From Metellina segmentata (Eukaryota; Arthropoda; Arachnida; Araneae; Tetragnathidae), in NCBI GenBank assembly GCA_947359465.1, contig OX375883.1, forward strand, positions 14,076,088 to 14,140,087: 64,000 bases of DNA. Reading direction: 5' to 3'. Below the pieces are notes generated by a model. The model was not told the origin of the DNA and made no database searches. It saw nothing but the letters and a program-made list of their open reading frames with translations. The position numbers and the translations under genes are program-made. Of the stretch, positions 49,630-57,267 are shown piece by piece. Within the stretch, counting starts at the first letter, position 1. Every line of letters begins with the position of its first letter.

Positions 49630-52600
49630 TCAACAGTGGATTCGCTTGAAGAAGAGAGAGAGAGATATCTCCAAAGGGAAAATTCTCTGAATAGGGCGAA
49701 CCGTCTCACCCGAAGATGTCTTTACTCGAACCACTCTAATGTTTCCGTCTTTACCTGGATACACTTCCACTACTTTTCCCATAGGCCAGAAAATCCTGCG
49801 TTTTCCGTCATTTTCGACGAGCACAATGTCCCCAACTTTAATGTTGTGACGTCCATCAACTTCATTTGATACTTGAACAAGTTGACTGAGGTACTCACTT
49901 CTAAATCTTTTCCTCAGTATATCTCTTAACTGTTGTTGGTGTCTGTACCTTTTCGTGAGATTTACTTTGTCAAGCTGATCTAAATCAGGCACTCCTACCT
50001 CTGTAGTCCCACTCAGAAACATCGCCGGAGTCAATGTAATGAGATCGTCTGAGTCCTCGGAAACGTAAGTGAGGGGTCTGGAATTTATAATTGCCTCACA
50101 GTCGCACAATACACTCACAAGCTCTTCATAATTAAGCGAAGATTGTCCTAAAACTCGACGTAACAGCTTCTTCAGCATCTGAATCATTCGTTCCCAAAAT
50201 CCTCCCCACCAAGGGGCGGCTGGAGGATTAAAGATCCATTGAATTCTTCGTGTAGCTGCTTCAGCTTCAATGACCTCCCAGTTGAGAGTCCGGAAGAGAT
50301 TGTCAGCCCCTACAAAATTGCTTCCATTATCACTGTAGATAGTTTTCGGTCTTCCTCTTCTTGCAATGAATCTACGGAGTCCGAGCAGAAAACTTTGGGT
50401 CGTCAGCGACACTATGAGTTCTAAATGGACGGCCCTGTACACTGCACAGGTAAAAAGGATGATCCAGGACTTCTTCCGATCTCTCAACATTAGCGGTCCC
50501 GCCATATCTACTCCGGTAACCTCAAATGGCGAAGCGTCTCTGACTCTATTCTTAGGTAATGCAATAGGAATGCTCTGCATTCTTTTAGCTTCGTGTCTTT
50601 TACATATGAGACAGCGTGACAGGACTCTACGGATGGTCTTTCTAGTTTTAATTATCCAAAACGTTTCTCTCAGTTTTGCCATCAAAACGTGCACGCCAGC
50701 ATGAGACATTTTTTTATGTATATCAGTAATCAAGTACTCAACAAGCTTGTGATTTCCTGGAAGCAATATTGGGTATATGAAATTTTCTAGGTCTTTTCTT
50801 TCCGTCAACTTTGTCTTGACTCGCAAAAGACCTTCTTCATCTTTAAATATGCAAATGGACTTCAATTTTTTTAGATCTTCCGAAGTAAATGCCTCTTGCT
50901 GTACTAATCTAACAAGAACCATTTCAGCGGCAGTAAGTTCAAATACCTTCAATTCTCCACTCACCCTTTTATTTTTTCTCAATTTTGCATTCGAAATAAA
51001 TCTCTGCATCCAAGCAACCATTCTTAAAATCTTGTGGTACCTTGAGAAATATCCGGTAATCCATGAATTCACTTCAGCTTTACAACTCAATGTTGTTACA
51101 ATATTTTTTTTTCTTTCAGCAGCAATTTCCTCTGTATTTTCAATAGGATTAGAGTGAGGCCATTCATCTTCTGTTAGTGGCAACCAATTAGGCCCCTCCC
51201 ACCATCTAGATGTGATTAATTTTGTTACAGAACATCCCCTCGAAGGCAAATCAGCTGGGTTTTCAGTTCCAGGGATGTGATTCCAATCTTCAGTTCTGGT
51301 CAAATTTCTGATCTCCTTCACCCTGTTATAGACAAATGTCGCCCATGGTTCGTTTCCTTTAATCCAGCACAAAGCAGTTGAAGAATCAGTCCAGAAATAT
51401 GTTCTTGTTACTAGTAGTTCAAGACGTTTAATGATAAAGGAAGCCATCCTAGCTCCAATGCAACAAGCTAACAACTCAAGACGAGGAATTGTTGATTTCT
51501 TCAGCGGAGCAACTCTCGATTTGGCTTGAAGAAGCTGTACTTTGACTTGCATTGCGTTTTCGGATCTCAGGTAAACCACAGCTGCATAAGAAGACTTAGA
51601 AGCATCTACAAATATATGGAGGCTGTGTGAAGCACCATCATTCAAGGTCATGTATCTGGGAATTTTCACTACTGACAGCAAAGGTAGTTCCTCTATCCAC
51701 TTTGAAAACATCTTCTTTATCTCCTCAGGCAGCTCAGAATCCCAACTTAACTTTTCCCTCCAGCTCTCCTGCAACCACAACTTTGGACGGAGCGTGAACG
51801 GACAGACAAATCCGATAGGGTCAAATACTTTCTGTACGATGGATAGAATGGTCCGCCTCGTCAATGGAAGTCCCTCCAAACTAATGTTGTTTACATCACA
51901 AAATAGAGAATCTTCCTGCTTGTCCCATAATAGTCCCAATACCTTTGTAGGCTGAGTTTCAATTTTCATGTTATTTGTATCAGTTTGTTCCCAACCTCTT
52001 AGATCAAATTTGGCTTCGGCCATTATTGCAGTAGCATTTGAGATAAATATCTCCGCCTCTTCTTTTGAGTCAACCGAGGTCACACAGTTGTCAACGTAAA
52101 AGGAAGTATGCAATTTCTCAGCAACAGTTTTGTAAGAGGATTTGCTTTGCATAAGATGAAAATTTATCACAGCTCCAAGCAAAAAGGGACTGCAGTTCAG
52201 GCCGAAAACTACTCGGCAGTGACGAAATTCTCTAATTTCTTGTTCGGAATTCTTCCACCAGAGGAATCTCAGAAAGTCGCGATCATTGTCATTGATTGAT
52301 ATTTGTAGGAATGCCTTTTGTATATCAGAGATAATTCCTATCTTCTTTTCTCTAAATTTAAACAAGATTGTGGGTACTAGTTCAAGCAAATTTGGACCTT
52401 TTGCCAAACAATCATTCAAGGAAAACGAGTCTTTCTGCTTACAAGAGGCATCGAAAACCGGTCTCACCGACGTTGTGGAGTTGTCTTTGAATACTGCTCG
52501 ATGAGACAAATAGTGTATACTCTTTTCTTGTATACTCTCTGGCACTTCCTCTATCATCCCTAACTGCAACCATTCCAAGAAAACTGCATTATAATCATCA

Positions 52601-52797
52601 AAGCGTTCTCCGGATCTGAGCCTCTTTGTGGTTGACACTAATCTCTTCTCAGCAACTTCTCTGTTGCTAGGTAAGTTTCCTGGATCATTCACCCAAGGCA
52701 AGCTAACTTCATATCTCCCTTCTTCGTTTTTTCTCAAAGTCTTGTGAAAGTGATTTAATACTGCCTTTTCTATTTCTTCTATAGGTTGAATTTCACA
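49630..52797 (-). CDS. Pao Pol: RT, RNase H, integrase, C-terminal DUF5641-like region
   Basis: The frame is open from the codon after the TGA (52798-52800) to 49630. Numbering from the leucine codon at 52737: the RT has DIQKAFLQI (D138) and FYVDNC at 213-218, with N as the last residue of the YVDD-type box. Pao RNase H has D378, E421, D451 and D497. The H2C2 zinc-binding region has H674/H679 and C709/C712. The integrase core has D744, D803 and E849. A DUF5641-like tail (about 910-1025) ends the protein. Order and domains are those of BEL/Pao polyproteins. No internal stop is present, so the enzymes look intact apart from the upstream nonsense codon. Confidence 0.94.
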   Translation of the reverse strand, partial: CEIQPIEEIEKAVLNHFHKTLRKNEEGRYEVSLPWVNDPGNLPSNREVAEKRLVSTTKRLRSGERFDDYNAVFLEWLQLGMIEEVPESIQEKSIHYLSHRAVFKDNSTTSVRPVFDASCKQKDSFSLNDCLAKGPNLLELVPTILFKFREKKIGIISDIQKAFLQISINDNDRDFLRFLWWKNSEQEIREFRHCRVVFGLNCSPFLLGAVINFHLMQSKSSYKTVAEKLHTSFYVDNCVTSVDSKEEAEIFISNATAIMAEAKFDLRGWEQTDTNNMKIETQPTKVLGLLWDKQEDSLFCDVNNISLEGLPLTRRTILSIVQKVFDPIGFVCPFTLRPKLWLQESWREKLSWDSELPEEIKKMFSKWIEELPLLSVVKIPRYMTLNDGASHSLHIFVDASKSSYAAVVYLRSENAMQVKVQLLQAKSRVAPLKKSTIPRLELLACCIGARMASFIIKRLELLVTRTYFWTDSSTALCWIKGNEPWATFVYNRVKEIRNLTRTEDWNHIPGTENPADLPSRGCSVTKLITSRWWEGPNWLPLTEDEWPHSNPIENTEEIAAERKKNIVTTLSCKAEVNSWITGYFSRYHKILRMVAWMQRFISNAKLRKNKRVSGELKVFELTAAEMVLVRLVQQEAFTSEDLKKLKSICIFKDEEGLLRVKTKLTERKDLENFIYPILLPGNHKLVEYLITDIHKKMSHAGVHVLMAKLRETFWIIKTRKTIRRVLSRCLICKRHEAKRMQSIPIALPKNRVRDASPFEVTGVDMAGPLMLRDRKKSWIILFTCAVYRAVHLELIVSLTTQSFLLGLRRFIARRGRPKTIYSDNGSNFVGADNLFRTLNWEVIEAEAATRRIQWIFNPPAAPWWGGFWERMIQMLKKLLRRVLGQSSLNYEELVSVLCDCEAIINSRPLTYVSEDSDDLITLTPAMFLSGTTEVGVPDLDQLDKVNLTKRYRHQQQLRDILRKRFRSEYLSQLVQVSNEVDGRHNIKVGDIVLVENDGKRRIFWPMGKVVEVYPGKDGNIRVVRVKTSSGETVRPIQRIFPLEISLSLFFKRIHC

Positions 52798-53754
52798 TCA
52801 ATCTGTTATGTCTATGGCTTCCAGCTTCCACAAGTTCTCTAGACGATCGGCGTGTATTAGCATGGAGGTCACGATCGAGGATGCATTTTCCTCGGAAGAA
52901 CGTCCACACATTTTACCCATGACTACCCATCCAAACAATGTCTGTACAGCAACTAGACCATTGTCTAATTTACGGAGTTCTCCGGTTAGAACTTGTCCAG
53001 CTATGTCTGCTCCGAGAAGAATTTCTATTGGTAGATCGCCTTTTCCCACATCTGTGACTACAATATGCATTCGATTCAACTCTGAACAAAGTTCTGGGGG
53101 TAATCTTGCCACATGGCCACAAATTTTATGTTGCTCCAATAGTTGGATACCACGACAGTACTTGCCATCAAGACTACTGACAGTCAATTGGTAGCAGTTG
53201 TGAGTTTTCCTACCAGAAGTTACTCCTCCAAACAGAGCATGCACTAAGCTTTCGGAACCAACTGGTCTACATCTCATCCTTTGAGCCCTCTTTTTCAATA
53301 TGTAGGATCTTTGAGCATCATGTATACGTTTAAATTGACTCCAAAAAGTCAACCAATCCTTTACTTCTCCTCCGAATTGTTTAAGCTCTATTTTGGGCAA
53401 TTTCAGTTTACGTCTACTTGAAGTTGGAGATGAAGCGATGGACTCAGCAGTATTTAATGGTAAAACTTCACTATTTAAATGCATCTCTACTTTTACACGC
53501 ACTAAATCCATTTTTTCCTTATACGCTTCGATATTCGCAAATTCAAGATCGAATTCTTCATCTGTTTCGAATTCCGCATTCAAAATTTGACGATCAAGAA
53601 CATCCAATTCAGCAAATAAACGCTCTAAAGTAGCTGTTTTTGTTTTTATTATTTCTTTATCGCGTACTTCTTTCAGTAACTCCTCTAAAATACAGTTAAC
53701 CGTTTTCGTAAACGACGATCGTACTGACTTCCGAGTTCGTTTTACCGCTTCCAT
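52798..53754 (-). CDS. Pao Gag-protease, internally deleted
   Basis: Starts at an ATG (53754) about 96 bases after the 5' LTR. The first 145 residues are Gag: a helical N-terminus rich in E/K/L, then LPKIELKQFGGEVKDWLTFW (DUF1759-like). The sequence then jumps from FKRIHDA directly to QRSYILKKRAQ, which belongs to the aspartic protease region. The rest of Gag, the CCHC knuckles and the protease D-S/T-G are absent. The remaining protease part keeps LPIEILLGADIAG and GWVVMG. It ends at TGA 52798-52800, in frame with Pol (53754 to 52737 is a multiple of three). This is a non-functional Gag-PR. Confidence 0.88.
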   Translation of the reverse strand: MEAVKRTRKSVRSSFTKTVNCILEELLKEVRDKEIIKTKTATLERLFAELDVLDRQILNAEFETDEEFDLEFANIEAYKEKMDLVRVKVEMHLNSEVLPLNTAESIASSPTSSRRKLKLPKIELKQFGGEVKDWLTFWSQFKRIHDAQRSYILKKRAQRMRCRPVGSESLVHALFGGVTSGRKTHNCYQLTVSSLDGKYCRGIQLLEQHKICGHVARLPPELCSELNRMHIVVTDVGKGDLPIEILLGADIAGQVLTGELRKLDNGLVAVQTLFGWVVMGKMCGRSSEENASSIVTSMLIHADRLENLWKLEAIDITD

Positions 53755-53828
53755 TTTCAGATGAATATTAATACATCAACAGAGTTTATTTTCATTAAAA
53801 ATATAAATTTATTTCCACTTACGGGTTA

Positions 53829-53848
53829 TCACGTCCGGGTGGTCACCA
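53829..53848 (-). promoter_or_regulatory. Pao primer-binding site (candidate)
   Basis: Two bases after the 5' LTR the minus strand reads TGGTGACCACCCGGACGTGA. It starts with TGG, as expected for pairing with a tRNA CCA end. I did not assign the tRNA with certainty. Confidence 0.6.
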
Positions 53849-53850
53849 AA

Positions 53851-54042
53851 TATTGAGATTCGCAAGAACTACACGTTCTCCTTTCTCCTAATAACAACAA
53901 GAAAGTTTTATATATTCCAAGAATTCTTTTTAATAAAACCATTTTATTTTGTTGAAACTACAACAATGTTGCCATCTCGACAACTACAAATAATAAAATG
54001 TTAACTGACTAGATTAATTAGATGCGCGCGTGTATCTTTACA
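53851..54042 (-). repeat. Pao 5' LTR
   Basis: Complete; differs from the 3' LTR at one site. It is followed by aaccc and the continuation of the host SINE. Confidence 0.95.
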
Positions 54043-54117
54043 AACCCAACGTGAGAACTTTCGGCCGCGACACATTTAGGTTCACCAACCGTCTTTACAC
54101 CATAAGGTTACAAACAT
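54043..54117 (-). mobile_element. Host SINE, middle part
   Basis: Continues the SINE at 49080-49248 across the Pao insertion (aacccaacgtgag, then ggttcaccaaccgtc). It ends with gttacaaacat (54107-54117), the 11-bp duplication made by the nested SINE. Confidence 0.85.
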
Positions 54118-54306
54118 CCTCACGTTGGGTTGGCGTGGAAGTTTGGAGAGTGGGGTGCCAGCTCAGGTGTTGCTTCGTCATCTGACCGTGGTTCAAAATT
54201 ACGAGGTGTTGTCCTCGAATCTTTCCCTTAAGGGACTGATTCCGGACCGTCGTCAATAGCCCGTTGTGTTGCTCTAGTACGACGTTAACTAAAAATTACC
54301 ATTACC
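54118..54306 (+). mobile_element. 5'-truncated SINE nested in the host SINE
   Basis: Starts cctcacgttgggttggcgtg and runs to the 3' end gttaactaaaaattacc. It is flanked by gttacaaacat at 54107-54117 and 54307-54317. Opposite orientation to its host and same family, so it formed by LINE-type insertion into a relative. Confidence 0.88.
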
Positions 54307-54317
54307 GTTACAAACAT

Positions 54318-54380
54318 CCATGCCCGGACGCGGGTTCGAACCAGGAGCCTTCCGATCTAGAGGCTAACACCTTAAACAGA
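54318..54380 (-). mobile_element. Host SINE, tRNA-like head
   Basis: The minus strand reads taaggtgttagcctctagat, then the B box ctggttcgaaccc and gcgtccgggcatgg. It completes the SINE of which 54043-54117 and 49080-49248 are the remainder (about 305 bp in all). Confidence 0.82.
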
Positions 54381-54534
54381 AGGCAGACTCACTTTGAAAG
54401 GCAGATTCACTCTTTGTCTTGAACCCTTAATAATTTTTTACATACAATATTATATATTACTAATCTTAAAAAAAAGTCGTTTAACACTCAATTCCTGCTA
54501 CCGAATCAGAAATATTCTTATTTAATGTTCCATT

Positions 54535-54742
54535 AGGGGAGAAGGGGGCTGGTGTGGACAATTTTTATAAATTTGGCAGTAAAGTATACTAAAATATAAT
54601 TTTTGACACATCAACTATTTTTTTTTACCACAATGTACTCTTTTACTTTTGTTTTGATTCATATGTGAAAGTATTTGGCAATAAGTTTTTTAATAACCTT
54701 TTATTTAAAAATAGTTGTTTTTATCCACACTAGCCTCATGAC
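54535..54742. mobile_element. MITE of about 200 bp
   Basis: The left end gggggctggtgtggacaatt and the right end (reverse complement gaggctagtgtggataaaaa) are imperfect inverted repeats around AT-rich non-coding DNA. The target duplication is not resolved. Confidence 0.55.
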
Positions 54743-54786
54743 AAGAGAAGATTCTGCGGACAGGGTACCCGAATGAGTCTCCTCTG

Positions 54787-54805
54787 ATTGGCTGGCCTAT
54801 AAAAT
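54787..54805 (+). promoter_or_regulatory. Candidate Pol II promoter (CCAAT and TATA-like boxes)
   Basis: attgg (inverted CCAAT) at 54787-54791 is followed by tataaaat at 54798-54805. This is upstream of splice-site-like sequences (ccaag/gtaatt near 54974; atttgtag acceptors at 55258 and 55561) and the C2H2 relic. The linkage of these parts is inference. Confidence 0.35.
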
Positions 54806-55029
54806 CACTCTTTCGACAGATTTAGGCATAGTAAATAGCAATTCCTGTGAAAATAACAGCTATTCTGATGGTAGCATCAAATTAATCAGTGTACTCGGAT
54901 AGGAATAGAGTTCTGTGGAAAACGTTTGTCTCAACAGTACCACGACAGTACCCGAGAAGAGAACGGAACCAAGGTAATTTAACGCAACGGGAATTTAAAT
55001 TTATTTTCGGAATCCATTCGATGTTAAAA

Positions 55030-55640
55030 GAATTGTTTATCGGAGTTGTTAATGTGGCTGGTTTATGTCAAGTATAATTTTAAAATGACATCTTGGTTTC
55101 TTGCTATTTTGTGCCAACATGTAGGTCATGGATAGATATTTTTTAGGCGCATGTGTAATCGGTTATTTTGTGATGTTTTTCAATTTAAATCTGTTTAAAA
55201 AAAAACGGCATTAGAATTTTTATTTTATCGTTTCTAAAGAGCTATTTTTTATTTGTAGAATTGATTACGCTTCCCGAGTACTTAAACTCAACGACATTCT
55301 GAAAGGACCTAAGGGTATTTATTTTTTGTAATCTATTCATGATAAATGCACTCATTATCGGAGTTGTTATTGTGGTTGCTTTATGTCAAGTAATTTAGAA
55401 ATGACATCTCGGTTTCCTGCAGTTGTGGGTCATTGATAGATTTTTAGTCGCGTATGTAGTCGTAACTTTGTGATGTTCGTCATTTTAAGTCGGTTCCAAA
55501 AGATTGCTTAGTGTAAACATTTTGTTTTTTATCATTTCTAAAAACTAATATTTATTTGTAGAATTGATTAAGCTTTTAGAGGAAGATGGCTCAGCGGCAC
55601 GCTAAAGGACCTAAGGTAAGTTCTTTTCATAATACACTCA
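55030..55640 (+). repeat. Tandem duplication of about 300 bp containing an exon-like cassette
   Basis: cggagttgttaatgtggctg (about 55041) and cggagttgttattgtggttg (about 55359) start the two copies. Both continue with tttatgtcaagta and aaatgacatctcggtttc-like stretches, and end with atttgtag/aattgatta (acceptor at 55258 and 55561) and aaaggacctaag. The second copy has ATGGCTCAGCGG at 55586 and a donor gtaagt at 55616. In the first copy the matching position reads ggtatt and the ATG is absent. Confidence 0.75.
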
Positions 55641-56230
55641 TTATCAAAAGCTCTTGGTTATTAAAATTTAAAAGACAGAAAACACTGTAAAAAAGCTCAG
55701 TTGCAACTATTGTGAGTGTGTATGTGCATTGAACACGTCTTTGAAAAGGCATATAGTGCAAAAACATCCCGATAAGGTTGTTACAATAGAAAATAAATAC
55801 AAATGTTCTAATTGTGAAAAGAGTTATGAAAGTTGTATTCATTGAGGGAGCATACGAGAAAAATTCATAACATAACACACTCCCATCAGCCTTCAAGCAT
55901 AAGGAAAAAGTGCTGTCCTCAATGTTTTCATGTTTGTGAAAGTGTAAAAAATCTCTACAATCATGTATTTGTAAAACATAATGTTAGAATTGATGAAGAA
56001 TCAATTGAATTTGCATGTGTGGAAGAATATTTATTCTGGAAAGTAAAGCTTTGTTTGTCAAACATTTTTATGAAAGAAAAAAATTTGAAAGAAGAATCCA
56101 TTTCATATTTTCACTGCAATCGATCTGGCTATTTACAAAGTAGAGGTGTTGGTGAACGTCACTTGAAATATCAAGGAAGCTCAAAACTGAATACATATTG
56201 CTCACATGAAACTTACTGTCAGCAATGAAG
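55641..56230 (+). pseudogene. C2H2 protein relic of a MULE-transposon-associated type
   Basis: Three C2H2 fingers can be read on the plus strand. The first is CNYCECVCALNTSLKRHIVQ (about 55700). The second, CSNCEKSYESC..., is broken by a stop and frameshift near 55843. The third is CCPQCFHVCESVKNLYNHVF (about 55905). The 55833-56228 frame then has FACVEEYLFWKVKL and YFHCNRSGYLQSRGVGERHL, ending with KYQGSSKLNTYC. This CNRSG...KxQGxxKxNxxC block is what I know from N-terminal regions of arthropod proteins with MULE transposase domains. The catalytic domain is missing, and a SINE follows directly. Confidence 0.5.
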
Positions 56231-56246
56231 GCAAATGCCATTTGAG

Positions 56247-56455
56247 TTAAATCTGTCGTGGTCGAAAGTCCTCACGTTGGGTTGGCGTGGAAGTTTGGAG
56301 AGTGGGGTGCCAGCTCAGGTGTTGCTTCGTCATCTGACCGTGGTTCAAAATTACGAGGAGTTGTCCTCGAATCTTTCCTTTAAGGGATTGATCCCGGACC
56401 GTCGTCAATAGCCCGTTGTGTTGCTCTAGTACGACGTTAACTAAAAATTACCAAT
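56247..56455 (+). mobile_element. SINE family 1, 5'-truncated
   Basis: Runs from gttaaatctgtcgtggtcga through ggagagtggggtgccagctc to gttaactaaaaattacc. It is close in sequence to the nested SINE at 54118-54306, but slightly longer at its 5' side. Confidence 0.85.
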
Positions 56456-56887
56456 TTTTATTTGACCAAAAAAGTAATAGAATGAAATAAAATTTATTGC
56501 GATAACAAATTTTATGTGCATATCGGATTTTGGTGAATGTATTCAACTGGTAACGAACCAGGCACATTCCAAATTTTGGGCAAAGGAGCCAACAATTGCT
56601 GTGCCGATCGGGCAGACACTTTCCAATCGGTTCAGTCTATATTCTTCCGTTTGGATGAAGATGTGAACCCGTGTTGCGCTTCTTAAGTCATCCCGTCTGT
56701 CACTCGCCTTGGAACACAGTAGGGTGACGATGTGGCGCGTCTTGTGAATTCTGGGTGGTTGGCATTCGCGCGTGATTGGGTGGGTACCCCAACTGTAGAA
56801 ATGTATTCACCCAACAGGTCGTGCTGATCAGGTTCATCTGTGTGTCACCCACTATAGAAGTCGAGCGAAATGATTGGCTGACAGGGT
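56456..56887. other. No gene recognised, GC-richer than its surroundings
   Basis: Contains several CpG-bearing words and a frame entering from 56776, but no motif. A decayed transposon end or the edge of a host gene are both possible. Confidence 0.35.
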
Positions 56888-57085
56888 TTTATTGCTCAAG
56901 GTCCATTGGTGGCCAAGATGAATCAAACACAAGGCAGAAAATGTCGAGTAATGGACATACCCGCACGAGGAAAGAGTCACTGACTCAAAGGAGAAAAGTA
57001 CATCCCGGGAAGAATATTGAACCTATGGAAACTCCAACTCGCTAGTTGCTATCGCAGTGGGGAAACCTAGTGAGCCGTAACGGCT
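56888..57085 (-). mobile_element. SINE family 2 copy
   Basis: The minus strand starts agccgttacggctcactagg, has ccactgcgatagcaactagc and a B-box-like ataggttcaatattc. The body contains gggtatgtccattactcgac. The 3' end is aatggaccttgagcaataaa then accctgtcag, matching the LINE 3' tail. Confidence 0.8.
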
Positions 57086-57258
57086 AAGTTAAAAGCAGTC
57101 ATGCAAGTTTAGAATCAGATACAACTGTTATTGCATTACTGAAGCACAGCTAACTGCATTATAAGGTAATACCTTGTTTTAGCTAAGTTTTACAGTCAAT
57201 AGAGCCGAATATAGAATCTCTATTTTATCAATTAATCAGATAGTAGTAATTCTATATT
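57040..57258 (+). repeat. Diverged partial relative of the 2.27-kb unit
   Basis: Aligns with about 57946-58118 of the first full unit (ttgctatcgcagtgggg..., gccgtaacggctaagttaaa, agcacagctaact, tctctattttatca). It is clearly more diverged than the full units are from each other. Its left end overlaps the head of the SINE at 56888-57085, and the array units keep only that SINE head. Confidence 0.8.
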
Positions 57259-57267
57259 AAAAAATTA

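Larger units (their letters stand above)
49249..54042 (-). mobile_element. BEL/Pao LTR retrotransposon inserted in a SINE
   Basis: 192-bp LTRs at 49249-49440 and 53851-54042 differ at one base (accatttcattt versus accattttattt). aaccc flanks at 49244-49248 and 54043-54047 form the target duplication and rejoin the host SINE. Gag and Pol share one minus-strand frame but are separated by one TGA, and Gag-PR has a large internal deletion. LTRs this similar show a recent insertion. The gag deletion may therefore predate it, with enzymes supplied by an intact relative. Total length 4794 bp. Confidence 0.96.
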
